Assembly (NCBI GenBank): GCA_017519975.1
Contig: JAFWRM010000028.1
Span: 1-47,889, forward strand
DNA length: 47,889 nucleotides
Direction: 5' to 3'
DNA from: Oscillospiraceae bacterium
GTDB taxonomy: Bacteria; Bacillota; Clostridia; Oscillospirales; Oscillospiraceae
The notes under the pieces: model-generated
Database searches by the model: none
What the model was told of the DNA's origin: nothing
Seen by the model: only the letters and a program-made list of their open reading frames with translations
In this document: piece after piece, positions 33,838-41,548 of the stretch
Position numbering within the stretch: position 1 is the stretch's first letter
Layout: every line of letters starts with the position of its first letter
Program-made: the position numbers and the translations under genes

Positions 33838-34365
33838 TCAAACTAATCCTAATACTCTTTCATCAAAAACCAGTTCCATCTTCAGGTGTTCAGGGAGATA
33901 GTTTGCTATCTCAATCACTCTTTGATGATTATACTGAAAGAAACCAATGTTTGGCCATTTTTTTCTGGTTCTGTGATAAAACTGATTTTTGTCTTCTATC
34001 GTCAATATCGGAACTGCAAAATAGCATATGTAGAAATAACGGGTATTCCCTATCCTTGTTTTGATAATACCGGTTTCCTGTATATCCGACCACTTGTGAT
34101 AATAGTTTTTCAGTCCGATACGCATTCTGAAGCCATTATTGTCAAAGGAAAAAGATCCACAGGGGTAGTCAAAAACAAGCAAATATAACATCCCGACAAT
34201 TGTACATAACAAAAAGACTAAGATTCCAATGCACAAACCAAGGTTATTAATAGAGTTCCATGATAGAATGATAAGCAAGCCAAAGGGAACTAATAAAAAC
34301 ACTATCGTTAGTGTATAAACGATGATATGGAACGGGGATATACTGTAGCTTTTCTTATTCTTCAT
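33838..34365 (-). CDS. Putative membrane immunity protein for RHS tip 2
   Basis: 175 residues. Two hydrophobic helices at about 12-36 and 42-64, then a cytoplasmic domain (GSFSFDNNGFRMRIGLKNYY, YFYICYFAVPILTIEDKN, IGFFQYNHQRVIEIANYLPE). It is a paralogue of the 200-residue protein at 32376-32978 by length, topology and shared positions. The start lies 2 nt after the stop of tip 2, and AGGGTGAT in the tip's last codons acts as its ribosome binding site, so it was expressed together with the tip. Its precise target is unknown. Confidence 0.6.
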   Translation of the reverse strand: MKNKKSYSISPFHIIVYTLTIVFLLVPFGLLIILSWNSINNLGLCIGILVFLLCTIVGMLYLLVFDYPCGSFSFDNNGFRMRIGLKNYYHKWSDIQETGIIKTRIGNTRYFYICYFAVPILTIEDKNQFYHRTRKKWPNIGFFQYNHQRVIEIANYLPEHLKMELVFDERVLGLV

Positions 34366-34367
34366 TT

Positions 34368-35199
34368 TTATATCACCCTATTGATCAACGTAGCATGAAC
34401 AGCAAAGTGAACTGTTGAAAAGGTAGAGAACACATCCATATATCTGGGTTTAAATGTTTCCTTAATTGCCGTCTTTACAGTTTGTTTTATCGCAGTTGAG
34501 GTACTAGCAGATGACGCTCTACCCAGTTTTATTCCTTCATCAGCACACTTGGCTGTAGCAGATAATCCAAAGGATACTGTGTTGATTGCTCCTGAAACAA
34601 GGGACCGCTTTATCATCCCAGAATCAACAGCAGTAAACTCTCTAGTTGTCACCAGAGAATACGTTTCTTCTCCGGCTATGTTTCCTGCAAATCCCCCAAC
34701 AAAGGCAATTGCTCCTCCTGCTACCACACCTGCAACCCCAAACGTTGTAACACATGCAACTGCTAAATCTACCGCCGCTCCTGCAATTGCTCCAGAAACT
34801 GCACCTTGAAGAGCACCTGCCAAAAAGCTTTCGCCTTTTATAGCAGAAGAAATGCCTCCTATAATTCCACCGACTATTGCGCCAACAAACCAATTTGCAA
34901 GCGTGCCGCTGTTGTCATAGAACTTGACCGGATTATTCAGGCAATACGCAAAAGCATTACCGCCCAGCAGCCCCTGCCCGGTACTGGCGTATCCATCCGC
35001 AATGATGAACCGACAGATCTCGGGATCATAATAACGGCTGGATACATAATAGAGTCCGGTCTAGGTATCGTAAACGTATCCCCGGTATCTGAGCGGATTC
35101 AAGACTCCAAGAGTTGGCGTCACTGCTTCCTGTCGCGCCTAGAAGATTGCCGCAGACATCGTAACTGTAAGTAACCCCCGACTTCCGGAATGGACTCAT
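34368..35199 (-). pseudogene. Displaced RHS toxin tip 2 with frameshift and stop
   Basis: From an ATG at 35199 the minus strand reads SPFRKSGVTYSYDVCGNLLG, a YD-repeat piece, then changes frame near 35105 and continues LNPLRYRGYVYDT, a stop (TAG, 35063-35061, where family members have Glu) and TGLYYVSSRYYDPEICRF, ending the RHS core at STGQGLLGGNAFAYC. The variable tip follows, again with a Gly/Ala-rich hydrophobic start (VGAIVGGIIGGISSA, GAVSGAIAGAAVD), closely like tip 1, and a different end (FKPRYMDVFSTFSTVHFAVH). The frame change and the stop make this a broken gene. Confidence 0.8.
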
Positions 35200-35295
35200 T
35201 CCTTTTAACTGTTATTTTCGTTTTAATCTGTAATCCTCTCGCAAAATAAAAGCACATCCTTTTGTCTGAGAAAGCCAATACCAGAATAAGCCTAA

Positions 35296-35742
35296 TTAGT
35301 CTGCATCATGCTTGTTCCTTAGTTGTAACAAAAAACCATTGAGGTTATCGGCCACATCATCATCCACTCGTGGATAAGTCTTGACAACAAGCTTTTGAAA
35401 ATGTCGGACAACAGAAGATATCATCCATGACGCAATTAAAGAATAATAATCTGCTTCACCATCATTACTTTTGATTTGAACAATTCTACCTTTTTTTTCT
35501 ACTATGCAATAAACATAGCATTCATAACCATTCTTAATGGGGAGCGGCTGTTTAGACCATTCCTTTTTCAGTGAGTTTATCCATCCTAATTCTATTTTCA
35601 ATTCATATCCAAGTTCATCGAACAGCTGTGAATATGGATTAATCACAGTCCTGTATTCCTCAATCATTGCCTTTTCAAATGAATACAACTGATCCTGGTT
35701 TCCTTTTGAGTTATTATTCTCCGTCACATCGGTGTCCCCCAT
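35296..35742 (-). CDS. Putative immunity protein for RHS tip 3
   Basis: 148 residues, acidic to neutral, soluble with no membrane helix. Contains EKAMIEEYRTVINPYSQLF, LGWINSLKKEWSKQPLPIKN and SLIASWMISSVVRHFQKLV. I do not recognise the family. It overlaps the end of the tip 3 remnant by about 19 nt, the same toxin-immunity arrangement as the two neighbouring pairs, but it is unrelated to their membrane proteins. The stop is followed by an AT-rich gap before tip 2. Confidence 0.55.
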   Translation of the reverse strand: MGDTDVTENNNSKGNQDQLYSFEKAMIEEYRTVINPYSQLFDELGYELKIELGWINSLKKEWSKQPLPIKNGYECYVYCIVEKKGRIVQIKSNDGEADYYSLIASWMISSVVRHFQKLVVKTYPRVDDDVADNLNGFLLQLRNKHDAD

Positions 35743-35935
35743 ATTCTCCAGTATTTAGCACTCAGTCTCTTTGCTTGATATTGTGCTTGCAATAGCATCT
35801 CGGATCCCTTGTTTTTTATATTGTTAGATACTACTTTACCCGCACCTGAAGCGATTACTGAACAAGCAAAAAACTGATGGCAGCCGTTCCCACAGATTTT
35901 GCAACAATACGTAATGACGTACTCCTTTCAAACTC
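35724..35935 (-). pseudogene. Remnant of RHS toxin tip 3
   Basis: The minus strand reads EFERSTSLRIVAKSVGTAAI, then shifts frame in a run of six T (plus-strand A run 35868-35873) and goes on FACSVIASGAGKVVSNNIKN and SEMLLQAQYQAKRLSAKYW to a TGA at 35726-35724, inside the start of the next gene. One added T would restore a single frame. No RHS core is left upstream. Identification as a toxin tip rests on the overlap with the following gene and the general pattern, so it is less certain than tips 1 and 2. Confidence 0.5.
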
Positions 35936-36290
35936 CGTAGGTCTTGCGGCTTGCATCGTTCAGGGAGTACTTTTCATCGGGATCACCCGATCCTTATGAC
36001 TTCTATGTTCCTTGCGATTTCATTATACCGGACGCTCCTTCTCTCCTCAAGAAATTTTTCGACAGCGCAAGGATGGTGTCGCCTGCAAGCGACACCTTGT
36101 TTTTCTGTATAGATAATATTCCGGAAACGCCTTGCTGAAACAGGCGCAGGGCAAAAGAAATACCGGCGTAATCCTTACGATCCCGCCGGTACCAAAGCCA
36201 AATTAAGATCAACACACGAATACATAAGCAACGTCGGGGCACCGTCCGCAAGGATGGTGCCCCGGGTGTCTGATTATTTATGCCAAATGC
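35936..36290. other. Right end of the island: promoter and hairpins, no gene
   Basis: No convincing gene. It holds a minus-strand promoter (36022-36050), a hairpin with arms GGTGTCGC/GCGACACC (36075-36082 with 36089-36096) followed by TTGTTTTT on the plus strand, and a near-perfect 12-bp hairpin with a GCAA tetraloop (36236-36263) downstream of the SDR gene. Both hairpin areas share GCAAGGATGGTG (36067-36078 and 36248-36259). Confidence 0.5.
36022..36050 (-). promoter_or_regulatory. Sigma-A-like promoter facing the RHS tip array
   Basis: Minus-strand TTGAGG (36050-36045), a 17-nt spacer and a perfect TATAAT (36027-36022). Transcripts would start near 36015 and run into the tip 3 remnant and its immunity-type gene, 270 nt away. 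Confidence 0.55.
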
Positions 36291-37097
36291 TCAGCCGATG
36301 GCGGTGAGGCCACCGTCGGGATACAGGATGTTGCCGGTGAGGAAGTCGGAAGCGGGAGCCGCCAGGAACAGAGCCGTGCCCACGCAGTCCTCGGGATCGG
36401 ACATGCGGCGCATCGGCAGGCTGGCGCTCTGCATCTTCAGATACTCTTCCACGGTGCAGTTGTTCTCCTTGGCACGCATCTCAAAGACCTTGGTCATCAT
36501 CGGGGTCTTCATGATGTTGGGGCCGAAGGCGTTGACCGTGATGCCGAAGGGGCCGAACTCGGAAGCCAGCTGCTTGGTCAGCATGTCCACGGCGCCCTTG
36601 GCCGCGCAGTAAGCGGCGTTGCCGGGGCCCTTCGTGGCGATCTTGCCGCGAACGGAGGTGACGTTGACGATCTTGCCGTAGCCGTTCTCCTTCATGTACT
36701 TGCCGAAGTGCTTGCAGGTCATCAGGATGGAAGCGACGTCGTCGTGCATGACCATGTCGAACTCATCCATGGGGAACTCGAGAGCGGGGTGCTTCTTGTT
36801 CACGCCCTGGCTGTTGACCAGAATGTCGATATGACCGAAATCCTTGTTGGCCTGCTCGGCGACGGCAGCGACCTGGTCCTCCTTGCCGGCGTCCATCACA
36901 TAATACTTGAACTCCTTGCCGGTCTTTGCGGCCAGCTCTTCGCAGGCGGCCTGCAGCTTGGCCTCGGTGCGGGAGGCGATGCACACGCCGGCGCCGGCCA
37001 CGGCAAAGGCCTCGGCCACCAGCTTGCCCAGTCCGCCGGCGCCGCCGACGATCATGGCGTTCTTACCGGTCAGATCAAACAGAGTAGCAAAATCCAT
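36291..37097 (-). CDS. Short-chain dehydrogenase/reductase (SDR)
   Basis: 268 residues. Nucleotide-binding motif VGGAGGLGK at residues 17-25, catalytic Ser148, Tyr163 and Lys167 (VTSVRG and AAYCAAKG) and a classical SDR end (GNILYPDGGLTAIG). Closest in general look to gluconate 5-dehydrogenase-like enzymes; the substrate is not readable. It is 74 nt downstream of the thiolase gene and on the same strand, so probably in one operon. Start has AAAGGGAG 8 nt upstream. A stub of a paralogue lies at 30845. Confidence 0.9.
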   Translation of the reverse strand: MDFATLFDLTGKNAMIVGGAGGLGKLVAEAFAVAGAGVCIASRTEAKLQAACEELAAKTGKEFKYYVMDAGKEDQVAAVAEQANKDFGHIDILVNSQGVNKKHPALEFPMDEFDMVMHDDVASILMTCKHFGKYMKENGYGKIVNVTSVRGKIATKGPGNAAYCAAKGAVDMLTKQLASEFGPFGITVNAFGPNIMKTPMMTKVFEMRAKENNCTVEEYLKMQSASLPMRRMSDPEDCVGTALFLAAPASDFLTGNILYPDGGLTAIG

Positions 37098-37171
37098 AAC
37101 AATAACTCCCTTTCTTGAAATGTATGATTATTTAAGCGAGCGCCGTTACGGCTCTCTATCTTACGGAAATC

Positions 37172-38416
37172 TTACTGGCACAGCTCCACGACGACCGCCT
37201 GGCCCATGCCGCCGGCGATGCAGAGCGTCGCCAGACCGTAGCGCACGCCGCGGCGCTTCATCTCGTGCACGAGGGAAACGATGATGCGGCAGCCGGAAGA
37301 ACCTACGGGGTGGCCAAGAGCGATGGCGCCGCCGTTGACGTTGATGATGTCCATCTTGTCCTCCCAGCCCAGCTGCTTGATGCAGCCCAGCGCCTGGGCG
37401 GCGAACGCTTCGTTGAGTTCGATCAGGCCGATGTCGTCATCCGTCAGCCCCGCGTTTGCCAGCGCCTTGGGAACGGCTCCGACCGGGCCGAGGCCCATCA
37501 GGCGGGGATCGCAGCCCGCCGTACCGATGCCGCGGATCACAGCCATGGGCTTCATCCCCAGTTCCTGGGCCTTCTCCGCGCTCATCAGCAGCATGGCGGA
37601 CGCTCCGTCGTTACGTCCGGAGGAGGAAGCGGCCGTCACCGTGCCCGTAAGCTCGGAGGAATTGAACAGGCGGCCCTCTTCGTCCAGCTGCATGTTGAAG
37701 CAGGGCTTCAGCTTCGCCAGGCCCTCCATGGTGGTCTCTCTGGGGAACTCGTCGGTATCGAAAACGATGGGGGGCTTCTTTCTGCCCTGGGGAACCGTCA
37801 CGGGAACGATCTCATCCTTGAACCGGCCGGCGGCGATGGCGTCCGCGGCGCGATGCTGGCTCATATAGGAAAACTCGTCCTGCTCCTGCCGGGTGATGCC
37901 GAGGGTCCGGGCGATGTTCTCCGCCGTAACGCCCATGTTGTACTTGCCGTACTTCTCCATGGGCTGGCTGCGGAACTGGCCCTCCGTCAGGGCGTCCACC
38001 AGCTCGGTGTTGCCGGTGCCCACGCCCCACCGGGCGTTGCGGATATAAAACACGGCGTTGCTCATGCTCTCGGTGCCGCCGGCGATGCAGACGTCGTTCT
38101 GTCCGCACATGATGCTCATGGCGGCGTTGGCAACGGCCGTCATGCCGGAGGGGCACTGCCTCATGACCGTATAGGCGGGCGTCGTCTCAGGGATGCCGAC
38201 CTCGAGAGCCGCCACGCGGGCGATGTTCGGATCGTCCGACGTCTGACGGCAGTGACCCATCACGACCTCGTCGATCTGCTTCGGATCGATACCGCTTCTG
38301 TCCAGCACGCCCTTCAGCACGGCGCAGGCCAGATCATACGCGCTCAGCGGCTTCAGAGAGCCGCCCATCTTGCCCACCGCGGTACGGCACGCTTCCACGA
38401 TTACAACGTCTTTCAT
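37172..38416 (-). CDS. Thiolase (acetyl-CoA acetyltransferase family)
   Basis: 414 residues. The nucleophile Cys88 is in VMRQCPSGM, and the two other catalytic residues are His369 in NGGAIALGHPVGSSG and Cys399 in LCIAGGMGQA. The fold is a full-length biosynthetic/degradative thiolase; acetoacetyl-CoA thiolysis or condensation is the likely reaction. I use the ATG at 38416 (MKDVVIVEACRTAVGK) with CAGGAGGAC upstream; a reading from 38554 would add 46 residues outside the family. It heads an operon with the SDR. Confidence 0.93.
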   Translation of the reverse strand: MKDVVIVEACRTAVGKMGGSLKPLSAYDLACAVLKGVLDRSGIDPKQIDEVVMGHCRQTSDDPNIARVAALEVGIPETTPAYTVMRQCPSGMTAVANAAMSIMCGQNDVCIAGGTESMSNAVFYIRNARWGVGTGNTELVDALTEGQFRSQPMEKYGKYNMGVTAENIARTLGITRQEQDEFSYMSQHRAADAIAAGRFKDEIVPVTVPQGRKKPPIVFDTDEFPRETTMEGLAKLKPCFNMQLDEEGRLFNSSELTGTVTAASSSGRNDGASAMLLMSAEKAQELGMKPMAVIRGIGTAGCDPRLMGLGPVGAVPKALANAGLTDDDIGLIELNEAFAAQALGCIKQLGWEDKMDIINVNGGAIALGHPVGSSGCRIIVSLVHEMKRRGVRYGLATLCIAGGMGQAVVVELCQ

Positions 38417-38498
38417 ACTGTCCTCCTGTAATGTCGTCCGGCGACGCCGGATCTTCTGCATTTTTCCGGCCGCTTCGGCCGGCTTTTCATACGGAAAA

Positions 38499-38529
38499 AT
38501 TATAAACCTTGGAACGATACCAATGTCAA
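38499..38529 (-). promoter_or_regulatory. MerR-type promoter (19-bp spacer) of the thiolase-SDR operon
   Basis: Minus-strand perfect TTGACA (38529-38524) and perfect TATAAT (38504-38499) separated by 19 bp, with a dyad TTGG-7 nt-CCAA in the spacer. A 19-bp spacer with a dyad is the hallmark of promoters activated by MerR-family regulators, which twist DNA to align the two boxes. No merR gene is in the window. Confidence 0.65.
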
Positions 38530-38584
38530 CCCTTTCCCCTCCTGTTTTTTTCATCCCCTCCGCCGGCGCCGCTTCCGCTTTTAA

Positions 38585-38650
38585 ACAACCTGACGGTTGT
38601 CACCGCCGGGGTGTTTGGCTCTTTCCCTTCCCCGGCGGAACCACTATAAT
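38585..38650 (+). promoter_or_regulatory. Promoter and operator region of the molybdoenzyme gene
   Basis: A perfect TATAAT (38645-38650) lies 90 nt before the gene but has no good -35, which suggests activation. Just upstream are two dyads: ACAACC-TGAC-GGTTGT (38585-38600) and a 9-bp inverted repeat CCGCCGGGG/CCCCGGCGG (38603-38611 and 38630-38638) that spans the -35 position. These are candidate operator sites. The divergent MerR-type promoter is 60 nt away. Confidence 0.5.
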
Positions 38651-38739
38651 AACAGATGTGGAACAACGTGACGCCTGCGGCGCCAGCCCCGGAGCGGGGA
38701 AGGACCGGAAGCGTCCTGCAATAAGAGGAGGTCCGCGCA

Positions 38740-41481
38740 TTGAAAAACAAATTCACACCGGACGCAAAGAACATCGTCAGCTTCAGCCTGATGGGCCCGG
38801 AATCCGGGGCCCCCTGCGAGGTGGACTCCACCGACGGGCGCATCACCAGGATCCGCCCCTATTTCTACGACAAGCAGCATACGGACGCCGCCTGCAACCC
38901 CTGGAGCATCGAAGCCAGGGGCAGCACGTTCTCCGCTCCCGACCGTGTCACCATCTCCCCTCTGGGGCTCACCTACAAATCCAGGGTCTACTCTCCCAAC
39001 CGGGTCTCCTGGCCTCTCAAGCGGGTGGACTGGGATCCCAACGGGGAACGCAATCCCCAAAACCGGGGCAAGAGCAAATACGTGCGCATCTCGTGGGACG
39101 AGGCCGCCCAGCTGGTAGCCGACGAACTGAAGCGCGTCAAGGAAAAGTACGGGCCTGAAGCCGTCCTCTGCCAGGCGGACATGCACGGCGAGGGCAAGAA
39201 CGTATCCCCCAGTCACGGCTGCCCCAACCGGCTGCTGAGCCTGATGGGCGGCTATACGCTGCAGATGCGCAACGCCGACAGCTGGGAAGGCTGGTTCTGG
39301 GGCGCCAAGTACGTATGGGGCTGCGAGCCCGTCGGCGAGATGGCCCCGCAGACGAATCTGTATCCCGACATCGCGCAGAACGCCGACATGCTGCTGTTCT
39401 GGGGCTGCGATCCGGAAACCACGCCTCTGGGAGTCGTGAGCCACATGCCCAGCCGTCTGTGCTACTGGCTGACGGAGATCGGCCTGAAGAGCGTTTACGT
39501 CTGCCCCGACCTGAACTACGGCGCCGCCGTACACGCGGACAAGTGGATCCCGATCTTCCCCAACACCGACGCCGCCCTGCAGCTGGCCATCGCCTACGTC
39601 TGGCTGAAGGAGGGCACCTATGACAAGGATTACATCGCCACCCATGCCTACGGCTTCGATAAATTCGTGGAGTACGTCATGGGCGACGAGGACGGCGTGC
39701 CCAAGACGCCGGAGTGGGCCAGTGAAAAATGCGGCATTCCCGTCTATACCATCAAGGCCCTCGCCCGCAAATGGGCGAAGGATACGACCAGCATCATCCA
39801 CGGCAACGGCGGCTGCTACATCCGCGGCCCGTATTCCAGCGAGCCGGCCCGTCTGGAGGTCATGCTGCTGGGCATGCAGGGCCTGGGCCGGCCGGGCGTA
39901 CATCAGGCCAAGATGCTGGAGTGGAGCCTGTGGAACCGGGATTACCCCGTGCCTTATCAGGGAAAGTTCACTCCCATGATGCCGCACATCTGCGACGCGC
40001 TGCGTCCGGTGGACGGCGACGTGGCCCCCCACATCAACATGAAGCGGTTCGTCGTGAACCCCATACAGGCCAAGCGGGCGCCGGAGCTGGTAGACCTGTT
40101 CAAGGAGTTGCCCGCCCCCCAGCAGTTCATTCCGCGCACCATGGTGCACCGTGCGATCCTGGAGGGCCACGCCGAATGGCGCGGGCTGCAGTGCTTCTCC
40201 TCCAGCCAGCAGGCTACGGCCGGCAACTACCGCTTCCCGACCCAGCAGTATCAGTTCCAGGAGATGCAGTATCCCCGGCCCGGTCTGAGCCGCGTTCACA
40301 TGATCTGGACGGACGCCCCCTGCCAGGTGACGTGCTGGAACCACGGCAATCTGTCCGCCAAAGCCTACCAGCACGAGTCCATCGAATGCATCGTCGCCCA
40401 GCACCCCTGGATGGAGAACGACTGTTACTTCGCGGACATCATCGTCCCCGTCGCGACCAAGCATGAGATGAACGAGCTGGGCAACGACCTGTCCAGCGGC
40501 AACTTCGTTTCCGTATACAAGACGGACCCCTGCTGCGCGCCCATCGGCGAGTCGGTCTCCGACTTCGACGTGTGCGTCAAGGTGGCGGAAAAGCTGGGGC
40601 CGGAGTACGTCAAGGCGTATACCGGCGATCTGACGGAGGAGGAGCGCGTACGCTTCTTCTACAAGGCCACCGGATGCGAGGACTATCTTTCCTGGGAGGA
40701 TTTCCGGAAGCAGAAGATCTTCGTCGTTCCCTGCAAGCCCAAGGAGGAAGTGGAGAAGCTTCCCGCCGGTCTTTACGACTTCTATAAGGATCCTGCGGCG
40801 AATCCCCTGACCACGCCCACGGGGAAGCTGGAATACTACTCCACGGATCTGGCCAGGCACCTTCCGGACGACCCGGAGCGGCCTCCCGTTCCCCACTGGA
40901 TCGAAAAGGGGGAGACCCACGACGAGCGTCTGTCCTCCGAGCGTGCCGCGGAGTATCCTCTGCTGTGCATGTCCAACCACGGCCGGTGGCGCATGCACTG
41001 CCAGTGCGACGACATCATCTGGAACCGCGAAGTGGAGACCATGAAGATCCGCGGGAAGGACGGCTATCAGTACGAGCCCTGCTGGATGCACACCAGTGAG
41101 GCGGAAAAACGCGGGATCCGGCACGGGGACATCGTCAAGGTCTTCAACGAGAAGGGGATCGTCCTGTGCGGCGCCTATGTCACGGAGCGTCTGATCCCCA
41201 ACACCTGCTACGTAGACCACGGGAGCCGGCTGGATCCCATCATCCCCGGATGGCTGGACCGCGGCGGCGCCATCAACACCATCACGCCCACGGGCAACCT
41301 GTCCAAGAACGCCACCGGCATGGCCGTATCCGGCTTCCTTGTCCAGGTGGAAAAGGTGACCGACGAGGAGATGGAGGGCTGGAAGCGGGATTACCCCGAG
41401 GCTTTCGCCCGGAAGATCGATCCCGCCGCCGGCGTCTGCCTGGAGGGCTGGCTCGTTCAGGACGGCGAAGCCGGCGCCTGA
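38740..41481 (+). CDS. Molybdopterin oxidoreductase, transhydroxylase (AthL)-like large subunit
   Basis: 913 residues, DMSO reductase superfamily. There is no Tat signal and no N-terminal CxxC cluster motif, so it is cytoplasmic and lacks its own Fe-S centre. It looks like the large subunit of pyrogallol-phloroglucinol transhydroxylase of Pelobacter acidigallici (recalled): shared pieces are WSIEARGSTFSAP, DPNGERNPQNRG and NADSWEGWFWG, where Asp180-Ser181-Trp182 match the Mo-ligand Ser and its neighbours, and His149 matches the active-site His. The Tyr-Arg pair of the transhydroxylase is replaced by Pro157-Ser158, so the substrate may differ. TTG start with AGAGGAGG 8 nt upstream. No small Fe-S subunit gene is adjacent. 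Confidence 0.82.
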   Translation: MKNKFTPDAKNIVSFSLMGPESGAPCEVDSTDGRITRIRPYFYDKQHTDAACNPWSIEARGSTFSAPDRVTISPLGLTYKSRVYSPNRVSWPLKRVDWDPNGERNPQNRGKSKYVRISWDEAAQLVADELKRVKEKYGPEAVLCQADMHGEGKNVSPSHGCPNRLLSLMGGYTLQMRNADSWEGWFWGAKYVWGCEPVGEMAPQTNLYPDIAQNADMLLFWGCDPETTPLGVVSHMPSRLCYWLTEIGLKSVYVCPDLNYGAAVHADKWIPIFPNTDAALQLAIAYVWLKEGTYDKDYIATHAYGFDKFVEYVMGDEDGVPKTPEWASEKCGIPVYTIKALARKWAKDTTSIIHGNGGCYIRGPYSSEPARLEVMLLGMQGLGRPGVHQAKMLEWSLWNRDYPVPYQGKFTPMMPHICDALRPVDGDVAPHINMKRFVVNPIQAKRAPELVDLFKELPAPQQFIPRTMVHRAILEGHAEWRGLQCFSSSQQATAGNYRFPTQQYQFQEMQYPRPGLSRVHMIWTDAPCQVTCWNHGNLSAKAYQHESIECIVAQHPWMENDCYFADIIVPVATKHEMNELGNDLSSGNFVSVYKTDPCCAPIGESVSDFDVCVKVAEKLGPEYVKAYTGDLTEEERVRFFYKATGCEDYLSWEDFRKQKIFVVPCKPKEEVEKLPAGLYDFYKDPAANPLTTPTGKLEYYSTDLARHLPDDPERPPVPHWIEKGETHDERLSSERAAEYPLLCMSNHGRWRMHCQCDDIIWNREVETMKIRGKDGYQYEPCWMHTSEAEKRGIRHGDIVKVFNEKGIVLCGAYVTERLIPNTCYVDHGSRLDPIIPGWLDRGGAINTITPTGNLSKNATGMAVSGFLVQVEKVTDEEMEGWKRDYPEAFARKIDPAAGVCLEGWLVQDGEAGA

Positions 41482-41501
41482 ATCCGACGCCATACATAAC
41501 C

Positions 41502-41532
41502 GGCGCGGCCGCAGAAACGGCCGCGCCTTTTT
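41502..41532 (+). terminator. Terminator after the molybdoenzyme gene
   Basis: A 10-bp stem GGCGCGGCCG/CGGCCGCGCC (41502-41511 with 41518-41527), loop CAGAAA, then TTTTT. Confidence 0.92.
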
Positions 41533-41548
41533 CGGAGGTATGCCGGAC

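Noticed and set aside
36003-36251. 82-residue open frame at the right end of the island
   Set aside because: It contains a consensus promoter and two hairpins, has no ribosome binding site and no recognisable domain.
36236-36263. Terminator of the SDR gene
   Set aside because: The hairpin is good, but no T-run follows on the minus strand, so it is described only as a hairpin.
38417-38554. Upstream extension of the thiolase
   Set aside because: It would include the MerR-type promoter and Arg-rich residues foreign to thiolases; AGGAGG precedes the ATG at 38416.
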